Shown: one piece after another, positions 26,010-36,377 of the stretch
Position numbering within the stretch: position 1 is the stretch's first letter
Layout: each line of letters opens with the position of its first letter
NCBI GenBank assembly: GCA_002919305.1
Contig: PKFB01000033.1
Span: 124,001-188,000 of the forward strand
Origin: Actinomycetales bacterium
GTDB taxonomy: Bacteria; Actinomycetota; Actinomycetes; Mycobacteriales; Micromonosporaceae
Direction: 5' to 3'
DNA: 64,000 nucleotides
The notes under the pieces: model-generated
What the model saw: only the letters and a program-made list of their open reading frames with translations
Databases searched by the model: none
Told to the model about the DNA's origin: nothing
Position numbers and translations under genes: made by a program

Positions 26010-28599
26010 TTAAGAGGGGCGACGGTTGTTTCCACCCTTCCTGGAGTTTTCTGATCGACCGGAGTCCGGTCGCAATTCTGATCTTCTGGAGGGGTTAGGA
26101 CCTCGCTTCTGTTGAGCTCGCGATTGCCGAGTTGACGTTTGATGATTGCGTGGAGGATTGGAGTTTTTATCCTGTTTCTGGGTGTCTGATGTTTCGGTGA
26201 GGTAGGGCAACCGCTGTTCTTTGTCCCGGACGTGCGGCAGCGACCATCCCGCCTCGATCTCGCCGCTTTTGACTCTCTCGTTCTCAACGAACCAGGCGTA
26301 GCTCTCGGCCTGGGGCTCTCGGGTAAGACGCGGGTAGTGCACCGGTGTTGTGGCGTCGATGGGTTGGGAGGCGCGCAGGTATGACTCAATAGCCTCGTGG
26401 AGGACCCTGTTGCCGCGGGCGGTCTTCTCGAACTGGTGCATCAGTTCACGGAGCCTTTCCTTGGCCACGGGATCGGGTCGCGTCAAAGACAGCCATCCAG
26501 CGCGGACCCCATCGGCGTCCCACAGCCGGGGACGCTCCAGATCCAGGTGGGTGGCCACGACACCGAACCCATACGGCTTACCGGCGCCAAGCCGCAGTGG
26601 CGCCTCCTCACCCCGACTGAGGAGCCATAAAAGAGCACCGAGTTCGGGCTCGGGGACCCCGTCGAGGAACAACTCAACCTGGAAAGTCACCCCGGGACGG
26701 ACCCAGCTTCGGTGGCGTACCAGCTGTTTGGGGTGATCGCGGTGGCTTTTCAAAGCCAGGTACCCCCGCTTCGGGTCTTCCCGGTCAGCAGGCGGCTGCC
26801 AGTACTCAGGCTCCTCCTGACGCCAGCGGTACATCTTGCGGCCCCGTATGCCACCGTCGCGCCGGTAGCCGTCGGTCTTCGGGGCTTTCCGGGGTACCGG
26901 CGTTCCACAGGAGTTAGAGGCGGCGTAGAAGCGGAACTGGCTAGGTTTGGGGGTGCTTAACGGGGCGAGGGCGACACCACCGGGTGGGAAAACAGACGGG
27001 CGCCAGTCATCGGTGGTGCAGGTGATTGACCGGACCCGCAGTCGACCTCGGTAACCAGAGGCGCCGTCATTGGTCTCAGTGTCGTCGTCACGCCGCCCGA
27101 CCGGCACCCACCCGAACAACCGGTCAGCGGAGAGAGCTGATCACGTCTGTCCGCCGGACGCAGGCTTTCGTGCAGCAATTCAGAGGGAGAGGCTTCGAAT
27201 GGCTGCCGGCCGATCATGACCGAGTGGACTTCGGTGACGTCTCCACGCTCTTCGTCGTACTTGACGTAGACGAGCGTGCCGGGCGGTAGTTCCCGCATCT
27301 GGGGACTACTGGGAACGTGGCGGGACCGGACGACACCATTCTTATTAGGCGAGGGGTCGCGGGAGTAGGTGGCGTTGGGGTCGTTGTACCCGTGGGCTAG
27401 ATCGTAGGACCGCAGCACCGACCGCCAGAATTTCTTGTGCTCCTCGGTGACCGGCACAGTCTTCGCGTCCGGGCTGGCGACGAACAGGCGCTCATCGTGT
27501 TTCGTGCCGATTGAATAGCCGGTGGCTGACAGCCACCCGCGGACAATTTTGGGTGCCGCCCCTCGGACGAGTGTGAGGTGGCCGGTGGCGAATGATTCGT
27601 CCCTCCAGGTGGTTTTCCTGAGCGCCGCTTCGAGTTCTCGTTGAGTGAGGGCCAGGTGGGTGGCGCGCCAGACCTGGAAGACGGCCTTTTGACCTGATCG
27701 TTCGTACTGGCACAGCACCACCCGGGCGTAGACCTTTTTACCGTGATGGTCGGTCAAGTCCCCCTTAGCGAGGGCGCCGATGCGGTGGACCTTCTGACCT
27801 TTGTACGCCGGGACCCAGACCGCGTCCTGCACAAGGTTGCCGCGCTGGCTGTACTTCGTCCAATCGGCGTCGCCGCGGCACAGCAGGAAGTAGGTGGTGT
27901 CACCGTCGCGGCAGACCCGGGCTGGGGTGAGGGTGAGCGCATGACGGGCAGGGCTGCGGTAGGCAAGCCGGTCGTCGTGTTCAAAGAAGACCCCGTACCG
28001 GCTGGCCGTGATGGTTTCGTACGCGCTGCGCAGCGCCCCTTTGAATGAGGCGCCGTGGATCAACGGCCGTCCATCCGGCCCCACCCGTACGTCGAACGTC
28101 TTAACACCGTCCTTCGACTGCTCGGCCGCGGGCACAGGCAGCAGTAGCGGAGTGAGAGTGGTCAGGGCGACGGCGAGGGTGCCGCTCTATTGCCCAACAG
28201 TGTGGTACGCGTGGCTGGGGGCGGAGCATCATCCAGACCGGTGTCGACCAGGTAGCTGCCGTCGTCACCGGCTCGAGGCAGGGTCGGCACGAAGGTGTAC
28301 GGGTTGACGAAGCCGCCTGTCTCTTTCAGCTTCTCTTTCCACTCAGAGTCTTCTTTGATCAATTTCAACGGCGCGACCCCGCGCAACCTGACGGTCCGCT
28401 TCCCGTCCCGACGGTCGACGGCTACCGTGACGTCGACGGTCTCACCGTCGGCCATAGTCTTCACATGTTCGGCGAGCGCCTCATCCCACTCGGTGCGCTT
28501 AACCGGCCTTGGCTTGTTGTTTTTCGCCTTGCCGCTGACGTTGATGACGCCTTCCAGGACGTCACCGCGCTTGGTCAGCGTCGTCGGGATTTCCTTCAT
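26010..28599 (-). pseudogene. TIGR03986-type CRISPR RAMP protein, two frameshifts
   Basis: A large RAMP subunit of a type III effector complex. Frame 1 from ATG 28599 runs MKEIPTTLTKRGDVLEG to FVNPYTFVPTLPR and fails near 28185. Frame 2 continues SGTLAVALTTLTPLLLP, then GRPLIHGASFKGALRSAYE and SRYGVFFEHDDRLAYR. Near 27133 a one-base loss ends it, and frame 3 resumes with ADRLFGWVPVG, YRGRLRVRSITC and KPSQFRFYAASN to a Lys/Arg-rich tail ending at 26010. These motifs are those of TIGR03986. Together about 860 codons. It follows the csx19-like gene closely. Confidence 0.75.
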
Positions 28600-28609
28600 G
28601 AGGGGGCGT

Positions 28610-29335
28610 TCATGCCAGCGTCCCTCCCCGGTTCAGGTCGTTCGCGCTGTTCGGGACGCGTACCTCTTCAGGACTGACAGTTCAGGACTGACAGCCCGCA
28701 GCCGCACCGTGCGGGTATCGGCGACATCGACGTTGCCGTGGTCGTCCTCCGTCAGGTACTCGACGGCGTCGATAACAACGAGGAGCGTGCTGTCAGCGAC
28801 CGACAACGGCAGATGAGCGGCGGCGTACCGTCCACTGTGCAACGTGGTCCAGCCGGGCGTGGCATGCGGCCGGGGAACCCCGGCGAGCAGTCGGGTGCGG
28901 ACGCTGCCGCGTCGTGGTGCTGGATCACCGGTGACGACATCGCCGGACGGCAGACTGGGGCCTTCGCCGACAGCGACCGCGGTGCTGCGTCCGTCAGGGG
29001 TACGCAGCCACCGCAGCTCTCGTTCCCCGTCGAACAGCACCATCTCGTACGCTTCAGCCAACACATCCTCAGCGGTGTGGACGGTCTCCACGGAGTGGTC
29101 GGGCCGGACCCGCAGCCAGGTGGTGGCCCGTGCGGAGGGGGTGTAGCCGATCACCGGCTGGTCGGGCGGGGCGCCGGGGGTGAACCAGGCGAGCGCCTCG
29201 GCCGCGGTACAGCTCCCGGCGGGCTCGGATCCTCTCGGTGGCGGAGATCCAGGCACGGACCATCTTCGCGCCGTCAGGGAGTTGGAGTCGCTCCAGCTGG
29301 GCGCGTAACACGCCAAGCTGGGATCGTTTCCCCAT
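28610..29335 (-). pseudogene. Csx19-like type III-D protein, frameshifted
   Basis: Starts at ATG 29335, overlapping the upstream stop (TAATG). The frame MGKRSQLGVLRAQLERLQLP is replaced near 29230 by one reading SCTAAEALAWFTPG ... YEMVLFDGERELRWLRTPDG ... LLVVIDAVEYL. The 3' end is shifted again by a 14-bp tandem duplication (28667-28694). Removing one copy restores a frame that ends RGGTLA at 28610, 13 nt before the next start. The ELRWLR region and position between csx10-like and RAMP genes suggest Csx19, but the family is divergent and this is an inference. Confidence 0.45.
28667..28694. repeat. 14-bp tandem duplication inside csx19-like gene
   Basis: TTCAGGACTGACAG occurs twice in exact head-to-tail order (28667-28680, 28681-28694). 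Fourteen is not a multiple of three, so the duplication itself creates a frameshift. Confidence 0.95.
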
Positions 29336-30645
29336 TAGCTTTTCAATGCCAGGTACGAGCTCTTCCGGGGACCGCGCGGCACTGGCCCGTGGATGGCTCG
29401 TCGCCAGGCGTTGATCTCTAAGGGGTGTGGCGTCGTTGGGTCAATGTCCTACCGTTCCCGTCCGGTGCGATCCACCCAGACATGGGCTTGGCCCGTTGCT
29501 CGCGTGGCGCCTCGGAGGACAGGGTGTTGAACACAGAATGGCCGCGGCCTTTGTCGCTGCGGTGCCACACCATCGGCCCTGGAAGCGCCGGCGTCACCGA
29601 TGTCGGGTCACGTGGGTCACCGACGGCTGGCACCGCGTCGCCGACCCTGATGTCCGCAAGACCAATCTGATCTCGAGAGTCGACGGTGCCGCCCGATGTG
29701 GTCTTGAGGTGGGACAGGATGGTGCTCAGCGAAGCGGTTCCCGGAACCGCTTCGCGGCTGAGGATGACGTTGCTCAGGACACCGTCCGCGGCCACCACCG
29801 GGGTAAGGGTTCGCAGAACGAGCCGAACGGTGTGTCGTTCGCCGCTGCGTCGCCTTTCATACGGGTACACCTCGACGGCGTGTGGCGTCGTGGGCGGAGA
29901 TGGGGGAGTAGACGGCACACCGTCAGCCAGCAGCGCAGCTAACTGCGGATCGGTCACCATCTGGTGGGTCGGCGCGATGGCCGTGTCCAGCCGAGCACCA
30001 GGCAGCAGGACCGCGACCCGTCCACTCCCGCGGTTCCGTTTACCGCCGATCCCCCAATCAGCCGTGCTCCGGCGCGCAGAAGCAGCTCCGCAGGCCGGGG
30101 AAGCTCTTCACCGACTGAGGGAGGCAGGGCGATGGTGACCTGGGAAGACAGCCGCAGCCCACGGATCGCCCGTTCCTCGGCGCGTAACAGCCGATCGGCG
30201 GCCGTACCGGTGACGTTGTCGATCGCCACCCCGGGACGCAACACGACAGCCGCCTGCGCGAGCGCCGGCCGGCCCCGCACCGCCTGCCGCAGCGCAGGAG
30301 AAACCTGAGCGGGGGTCAGCCGCAGCGCCGCCGGTGTCCGTGGCCGATTGGCCAGTGTGACCGGGTCATTCCCAGGCGCCTGGGAGCCGAACAGGTAGAT
30401 GACCCACTCTGCCACATTCCTGGTCGATCGGCGGCGCGGTCGAACGTCGCGGCGACCGTCTCACAGGCGTCCCGCCACACCCCGACGAGGCTTTTAGCGG
30501 GAACGAACGGCAGGCCATCGGGGTCGCGGCGGATCTCAGCGTCGATGGTGCCCAACCGGCCCTGACCGGTGCCGATATGCCAGTCGCTGAGGAACTCCAG
30601 CTTGATCTCAAATGATGTGAAAGAGTCATTGGGCGCCACCCGCAT
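29335..30645 (-). pseudogene. Csx10/Csm3-like RAMP protein, three frameshifts
   Basis: From ATG 30645: IKLEFLSDWHIGTGQGRLG ... DGLPFVPAKSLVGVWRDACE, the first RAMP ferredoxin fold (about 110 codons). A shift near 30412 leads to VAEWVIYLFGSQAPGNDP. A shift near 30050 restores the Gly-rich RAMP loop IGGKRNRGSGRVAVLLP. A second RAMP-like half follows (TVRLVLRTLTPVVAADGV). A last shift near 29433 gives DIDPTTPHPLEINAWRRA and the stop at 29335. Two RAMP halves in one chain of about 436 residues fits Csx10 of type III-D. The start overlaps the cas10 end, and the end overlaps csx19-like. Confidence 0.65.
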
Positions 30646-33008
30646 GGGCTACTTCAGGGTCCGCAGTTGGCTGAGCTGGCGGTTCCAGGCGGAGGCCGCG
30701 CAGGTGCAACGCGTCAAACAGGCGAAGGAACGGGGGAGAGGAAGCCCGGGAACCCGGGGTGCGATCCTCCTGAAGACCCAACAAGCTCCGGGCCCGCTCC
30801 GGATCAGGAGCGCGGAAATGACGAGATCCACCTGAATCCGGTACTCGTCCCAGCTACGATCAGCGGCCTCCCGCAGGGCATGCGCCTGGGCCGCCGACAG
30901 CCAGCCGCCTGGGCTGAGCCAGCCACTGATCTCGTCGAGCACCTCGACGCTGCGATCTCTCAGATTGTCAGGAAGCTCCTCGGTGCGGCCCAACAGATAC
31001 GGGCCGGCGTACCGGGCGATGCTCGGCGCGTGATCGCGGTGGATGTATTCACGCAGTTGATCTAGATCCCGCAACGTCGAGGTGTGCGCGATGTGGATGT
31101 CGAATGCGGCGAGGGTCCGGCCTGTGGCGTCCTTGAATCTCTTGGCCGAGACGGTGAGCGCTTCGGCCAGGTTGTACGCGGTGGAGAACGGGTGATGCGG
31201 CTTGACCACCGCGATCCCGGCGGAGGCGGTGAGCGCCCGATGCCCGGTCGCGGCCTCGGCGATAGCCGCCAGCGCCGGTTGAGCGGCGGTGTGCCGAGCG
31301 AACGCGTCGGCGAAGGCCCGCACGAACGGCACCGCCAGCGCCGCGTCGCAGGCGAGGGTCACATCATCCCCACCGATGACGACCCGACGCAGGTCCACCC
31401 GCCGCCCACTTGAGGCCAGCCAATCCACGTAATTGTGTAGGTGGAACACCTGCGCCTCATTGAGCGAATCGATCAGCGCTGCGAGATCAGCCTCAGGGTC
31501 CAAGCCACGTGCTTCCAAGATCGCCGCCCACCAGGATCGGATCATCGCCGCGGACGGCCCTTTGACGACGGAGGCGCCGAGGAATTTCGGATCGGTGGCG
31601 TCGCGGAGAGCGACGATGCCGATCTCCAACAGGTAAGCGGCCGCTCCAGGATCCAGCTGTCCGTTCCGCCAGGCCTTCTCCACGTGCTGCTGCGCCGCGA
31701 TCAGCCGCTGTATCGCCGCCTCCCGCTCCGTGGCAGTAGGACCAGATGTGGCGCTGGAGGCCTGATGGCGGCTGCGTGGTAGGGCCCACACGTCGAGATA
31801 CGCGGCGTACGCCTGAAGCTGCAGCGTCACCGGATCGTCGGCGTCGAGGACCTCGGCACACAGCTGGACAGCGGTGTTGACCAGTTCCCGGGTCTGGGTT
31901 CGCAGCTGCGACTGGCTCGGCAAACCGTGGTACCGCACATAGTTAGACACCACGTGAGCCATCAACAGGTAGGCACGGCGGTGCAGTAGCGGAGCCGCTT
32001 TCAGGGTTGTGATGTCAGGGAGGGGCGGCAGTTTCAGCTTCCGATCATCGACAGGGATATTGCCTAGCGTGGCCGCTACGAACGGCGCCACGACCGCTCC
32101 TACCCGGACCATCGCATAAGTCCGTCGGGACCCGTTGGGACCCTCAGCCAGCCACACCACACCCCGGCCGGGTTGACCGATGCCGAGCAACCGCTGGCAC
32201 CACGCTGACGCTATGTCGTCGAGCGCGTCGAGGGGCACCAGACCCGGGCGGCCGGTATCCGGGTCATCAGCCAACTTCAACAGCGGCAACGTGGAGTCAA
32301 CAAGATCAAAAGAGGTTGGCTGCCACCGAGTCACAGCCGCATCCGGTGCGCTGTCTCTGCTTGAGGCACCGTCCGGCGGATGGATCTCCGACGGAGCGTC
32401 GACTCCGGTCACCCTGCCCCGATCGACCTGCGTACCCCATCGGGCCGACAACGAGCGCTGCACCTGACGGGCCTGGATAGCCGCCACCACCAGCGCTGGC
32501 TGCGCCCGATACACCTCCACGATCAGGCCAGCCCATATCGCGAGCTGGACCTCCGCGTCGCAGTCCACTGCGGCAAGATGCCGGCACACCGCCGCCACCG
32601 CGGCTGTCGCGTCTGCCAATAGTCGGTTCGTAGCGGCCAACACCGCCGCAGCTTTGGTGTCCGGACCGTAGCGGTTCAACGTCGCGTTGGTGAGCGCACC
32701 AGGAAGCGTGCTCTGCGGTGGGGACACACCGATCGGCCCGACCACGTCCACCCGGGATGCTCCCCGTCTGTGCGGCGCAGCTGTGGATCGTTGTCCAGTT
32801 TGGAGCGCTCCGCGCGATCCGGCTGCGGCGCGCCACGCCCGATCTCCGCCAACGACAGCGCCGTGTAGTCGCACACCCAGGAGTGATGGAACGGCGGGAT
32901 GTCGTCGGCCACCCCGAACAATGGAGCGACTCTCCGGGCAAGCTGGGCCTCCACCACATCGGCGCGGCGAACCTCCGTAGGAGGGACTCGGGCGGGAAAG
33001 ACATGCAC
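30626..33008 (-). pseudogene. cas10: Cas10-like large subunit with intact GGDD, frameshifted at both ends
   Basis: The signature subunit of type III effectors, which makes cyclic oligoadenylates. The N-terminus begins at GTG 33008 (MHVFPARVPPTEVRRADVVE; FHHSWVCDYTALSLAEIGRG) and breaks near 32745. The main frame (about 32740-30800) has the palm core VVIGGDDVTLACDAAL, with GGDD encoded at 31363-31374, and TASAGIAVVKPHHPFSTAYN. Near 30790 the frame shifts again; the restored end reads DPERARSLLGLQEDRTPG to the stop at 30626, overlapping the csx10-like start by 20 nt. No clear N-terminal HD nuclease motif is seen. The GGDD itself is intact, but as read no full-length protein could be made. Confidence 0.72.
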
Positions 33009-33046
33009 GGGCGCTACTCAGCAAATCGGAGTTGTTCAACTACAAA

Positions 33047-33053
33047 AGTAAAC
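33047..33053. promoter_or_regulatory. AGTAAAC motif upstream of cas10
   Basis: AGTAAAC lies 39 bp before the cas10 start. The same heptamer occurs at 33535-33541 and 33557-33563 in the next promoter region, so it may be a shared regulator site of the island. Confidence 0.35.
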
Positions 33054-33136
33054 AACTGGACGATTGGATGACCCGACGAACGGATCGTCCACATGAAAAC
33101 TGAACGAAAGGAGGAAAAAGGACCAGCTCAGACGGG

Positions 33137-33544
33137 TCAGGCGGAGGTAGGAGCAGTGAGCAGTGGCCGGGCAAGTGACCGACAACCGACAATGACGCCT
33201 TGGTCGTCACGTACCGTGTCATAGGGGTAGACGAGGTCGTCCCGTTCGGGGAACGCTTCAGCAACCGCTCGGGAGACGACGAGTAGCACCCCTGGCCTGT
33301 GGTCCGGCAGATCAGTGACCTGGGGAGTGGCCGCGGTGCGCTTTAGCGGAACCACAAGGGGGCCGATCCGCACCGCTCCATCAGGTTGATCCGGCTGTAG
33401 GACCAACCGGGCCGGCAGTCCAGCCGGAGGTAACTCCACGACCGTCCCGTCCTCGCCTATCAGGCGCACTACGTGCGGGGTCAGGTTGACTACGTCGGGC
33501 GTGGAAACTTCGTCCGTTGCTGGCATGCCGTCAAAGTAAACCAC
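33137..33544 (-). CDS. Uncharacterised NLTPH-type small protein in the CRISPR island
   Basis: 135 codons from GTG 33544 (129 if ATG 33526 is used). Layout: DVVNLTPHVVRLIGEDGTVVEL, PPAGLPARLV, a middle part, LLVVSRAVAEAFPERDDL, and a C-terminal VIVGCRSLARPLL. Proteins with an NLTPH start and a late GC.SLAR motif are, as I recall, widespread small hypotheticals, also in phages. I know no function. It is the only apparently intact gene among the cas genes, lying between cas10 and the divergent CARF effector, so an accessory or anti-effector role should be considered. No RBS is clear. Confidence 0.6.
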   Translation of the reverse strand: MVYFDGMPATDEVSTPDVVNLTPHVVRLIGEDGTVVELPPAGLPARLVLQPDQPDGAVRIGPLVVPLKRTAATPQVTDLPDHRPGVLLVVSRAVAEAFPERDDLVYPYDTVRDDQGVIVGCRSLARPLLTAPTSA

Positions 33545-33564
33545 TAGGCGATACCGAGTAAACG
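33535..33564. promoter_or_regulatory. Paired AGTAAAC motifs, divergent promoter
   Basis: AGTAAAC at 33535-33541 and 33557-33563, 22 bp apart (two helical turns), lies between the NLTPH protein and the CARF effector starts. Confidence 0.35.
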
Positions 33565-33586
33565 ATATGTAGAAAGAGGGCGCACA

Positions 33587-36108
33587 ATGGCGTCCAGGCG
33601 CTTGCTAGTGCACATTGTTGGAGAAGCAGATCTTCTCCTCGACTTGAGTCCCAACAGCGACTCTGAGCATGAGAACAAAAAAGAGTGGCGTGAGAAGCGT
33701 GCCGAACGGATTGAGGCGCGTCGAAAGGTACTTAAGGAAGCTTTGGGTGATTCCGATCTTGTGGATAGAGTCCGTCAGTTGCTTGCCGAAGGTGCTTGGC
33801 AAGATAACTTCCTCAGCACTCCCGCGCCCAGCCCGCTCTTTGGCGTTCTGAACACCATAAAGTCCACAGCAGAGCCCACACCAGATCTGGAATTGTTGGT
33901 GATCGGTACCAAACAGAACCCACTTCACCCCTTGGACACACTGCCGATCGCGCAAACGCTTGTCGACGTCCTCAATGCGGTCGCCGCGGCTGATGCCTCG
34001 TTCCCTATCCGTAAGGCCACGGTGGTGCCCGTCGCCGGTCAAATTGAGGAGCCGGTGGTTGAAGCGCTCACTCCTCATCTGGATCAGGCGTGGCGGTACC
34101 AGCAAGGACTGGTTACTTGGGGCTCAGGAGCCACCGCGCTGTCCATAGGAGTGCTCACCGCTTAACCCATGCTGGGCTGTCCTGGCAGCTCATTCCCACT
34201 AGTAGCCCAAGCGCCTATCAGATTATTGATCCCTTGGACAAACTCGACGTCGATCCAGTCGTTCCGGTCTTCATCCGGTGGCGCCTGCTCAATGCTTTAA
34301 AGGAACTTGCGAGCGAGAAGCAGCCGACGGTCAAGCTCACATCAGAGCAGCAGGACGTGATAGAACGGGCTGTAAAACGTCGCAACGACGGACTTAGGGC
34401 CCGCGATAGTGTGTCCTTGAGCACTGTTGTCGCCGACGCAGTTGTACGCCGTGACGGCACCACGGGTCTCGCAGTCCGCAGGTACATTACTCGTCGGTAT
34501 GAGGAGTTGCTCGCTGAAGATCAAAAAGAGCGTCCCTGGGCTGAAAATCTGATCATTAAGTATGAAAAGAGACCCAACGTGGGGGATCGAGCAAGAAGTC
34601 TTCGAGAGTGCGGTTCCTCGGGAAAATCCTGAAAGAGATCGAGCATGATAGTCATGATGACCCGATGATCTGTGCTTCGATAATCTTGCCGTCGTACAAT
34701 TGGTTGCACGGACTGGTAGTCAAGTCGCTGCAAAATATCGGTAAGGGAAGTCATACTCTGCGAACGCCGGCGCCCTGTGATACTAGAATCGTCGGCGGGT
34801 ATTTGAGGCAGCTCGAGACTGACGTTAACGGCTGGCAAGAGGCTAAACTGCCTAAGCCGCCGGTTGTCCCAGCTGATACTGTTCTGGTAGCCAGGCAGGC
34901 TGGTGTTAAGTCAAAGAGGGATGCGCCTACCATTGGGCAGCAATTGTGCAGTACCTTGCCTGCCCAGGTGTTGGACTACCTCGATATAGGAAGAACGCGA
35001 ATCAGGGCGGTCATCTTCGCGGTTGATAACGGGCAAGGTAGCTACCCGTATGCTCAAGAAAAGGCCAATTTAATCAACAATTGTAAACATGAAGATACGG
35101 GTGAACCTATGAGGAGAAGCGTGGGTCGAAGTAGTTCAGGATATTGAAAATCTAAATTTGGAGGATATAGAGAGGGAAATCGAGGGAAGGATTACTGGCG
35201 ATACAGGGGCATTGCTGCTTATTCCCACTGGGCGCAAACCGTTTGTGCTCGCGCTGCTTCGCGCTATGCATCGCGTTGGTGCCCGGTACGGGATCCCCTT
35301 GTTCGTCCGTCAACTTGGGAATCCTCGGCAGTCTGGGCCCTACACCACATGTCTGTGGCCGGCCCTCACCGGAGGTGACCTTCCACTCCTCCGGGCCGCT
35401 AAGGAATCTCTAAAGTCCTTGGAGCTAGATGTCGCCTGGCGCCTGCTAGAGGCCTCCGCCATTGACCTAGAGGTCACCGATAAGGCCCAAAGGTTAGCTA
35501 ACGCTTTTGCTAGTCGCCCATCAGAGCGGCATATAGATCCAGCATCGGATCCCAATCGGGATGCCTGGTCGAAAGGTCTGATAACTCAGCGCCTGGAGCT
35601 AATAAATGCAGTATGTGCAGAGACTGCAGGTCCTCGTGATCAAATCCGTTTAATAGTTCTCGCGGCGGATATCCTAGAGGCCTCGATTGCGGCCTCAGAT
35701 CCTAACAGAAAGGGTGGAAAATCGAGTGATAAATGGAAGAAATTCCTGAAGCTATTGGATGAAGGAGCGAAAAGTCATGCCGATCCGAGGGAGCGCTCAG
35801 CAAGGATTCTCCTGCTGCTGAGGGAGGCTCGTAACAAGGCGCCGGTCACGCATGGGACCAAGTCTGATCTTAGAGGCATGATGGCTGATGTGGTGGACCG
35901 TCTCGCTAGAAACTGGAGATTGTCCGATAAGGAAAAGTCGACTGTGTCACGTGACGTACCTACCCTGCTGAAGGAAGCAGTCAACGCGGCTGCCGACTAT
36001 GGGTTCGGGCAGCCAGGTCAGGCTAACAGTCTGCTCCAGCAGCGTAATGAGATCATCGAAGCTATCGACGGGGCTATCGCGCAGCGAAATTCTTGGAAAG
36101 CAAGTTAG
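33587..36108 (+). pseudogene. CARF...HEPN type III effector (Csm6/Csx1-like), four frameshifts
   Basis: Read across frames it would be about 840 residues. From ATG 33587 (RBS GAAAGAGGG): an N-terminal CARF-like fold LELLVIGTKQNPLHPLDTLP ... VTWGSGATALSIGVLTA. A single-base loss near 34160 ends it, and the next frame continues LTHAGLSWQLIP then a charged helical linker. Shifts near 34555 and 34640 lead to a second Rossmann-like stretch (IRAVIFAVDNGQGSYPYAQE). A shift near 35110 leads to GALLLIPTGRKPFVLALLRA. The C-terminal domain carries RNKAPVTH, an R-x6-H HEPN ribonuclease motif (35830-35853). CARF domains bind cyclic oligoadenylate made by Cas10 and switch on HEPN RNase. It could be one dual-CARF protein or two adjacent genes. 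Base composition is much AT-richer than the neighbours. Confidence 0.65.
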
Positions 36109-36185
36109 TCTCGTATCCAGTCTTCAAGGCTACGTTTGACTTACCGGCTCGCATCCCTGCCGAGCTCAAAATTCGATTCGCTGGT

Positions 36186-36222
36186 CGGCCATGACTATGC
36201 CGAAGCCGGATAGTCATGGCCG
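36186..36222 (+). terminator. 13-bp perfect hairpin after CARF-HEPN gene
   Basis: CGGCCATGACTAT (36186-36198) and ATAGTCATGGCCG (36210-36222) with an 11-nt loop, 78 bp past the stop of the effector. It is a probable terminator and may mark the right edge of the island. The rest of 36109-36377 shows no gene. Confidence 0.6.
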
Positions 36223-36377
36223 TGACCGGAACGAATGTCCATCCTCGGACTGGACGAGGAACGGCAGGATCCTCTGGGAACGGCGGTTATTTCTAAGCAC
36301 CCGCGTCGTGGGTCGCGTAGATGTGAAAAGGTGGGCTGAGGCCTTGTGCGGGGCGGCCGCAGCTCACAGATTGACGC

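Noticed and set aside
30649..33039. Taking the single 796-codon minus-strand frame as an intact Cas10
   Set aside because: Its first about 95 and last about 50 residues are Arg/Pro-rich out-of-frame sequence; better coding continues in other frames at both ends.
24457..36108. Sequencing error as the sole cause of the broken cas genes
   Set aside because: All flanking genes over some 50 kb are intact, and one break is a 14-bp tandem duplication; errors limited to this island are unlikely, though raw reads would settle it.
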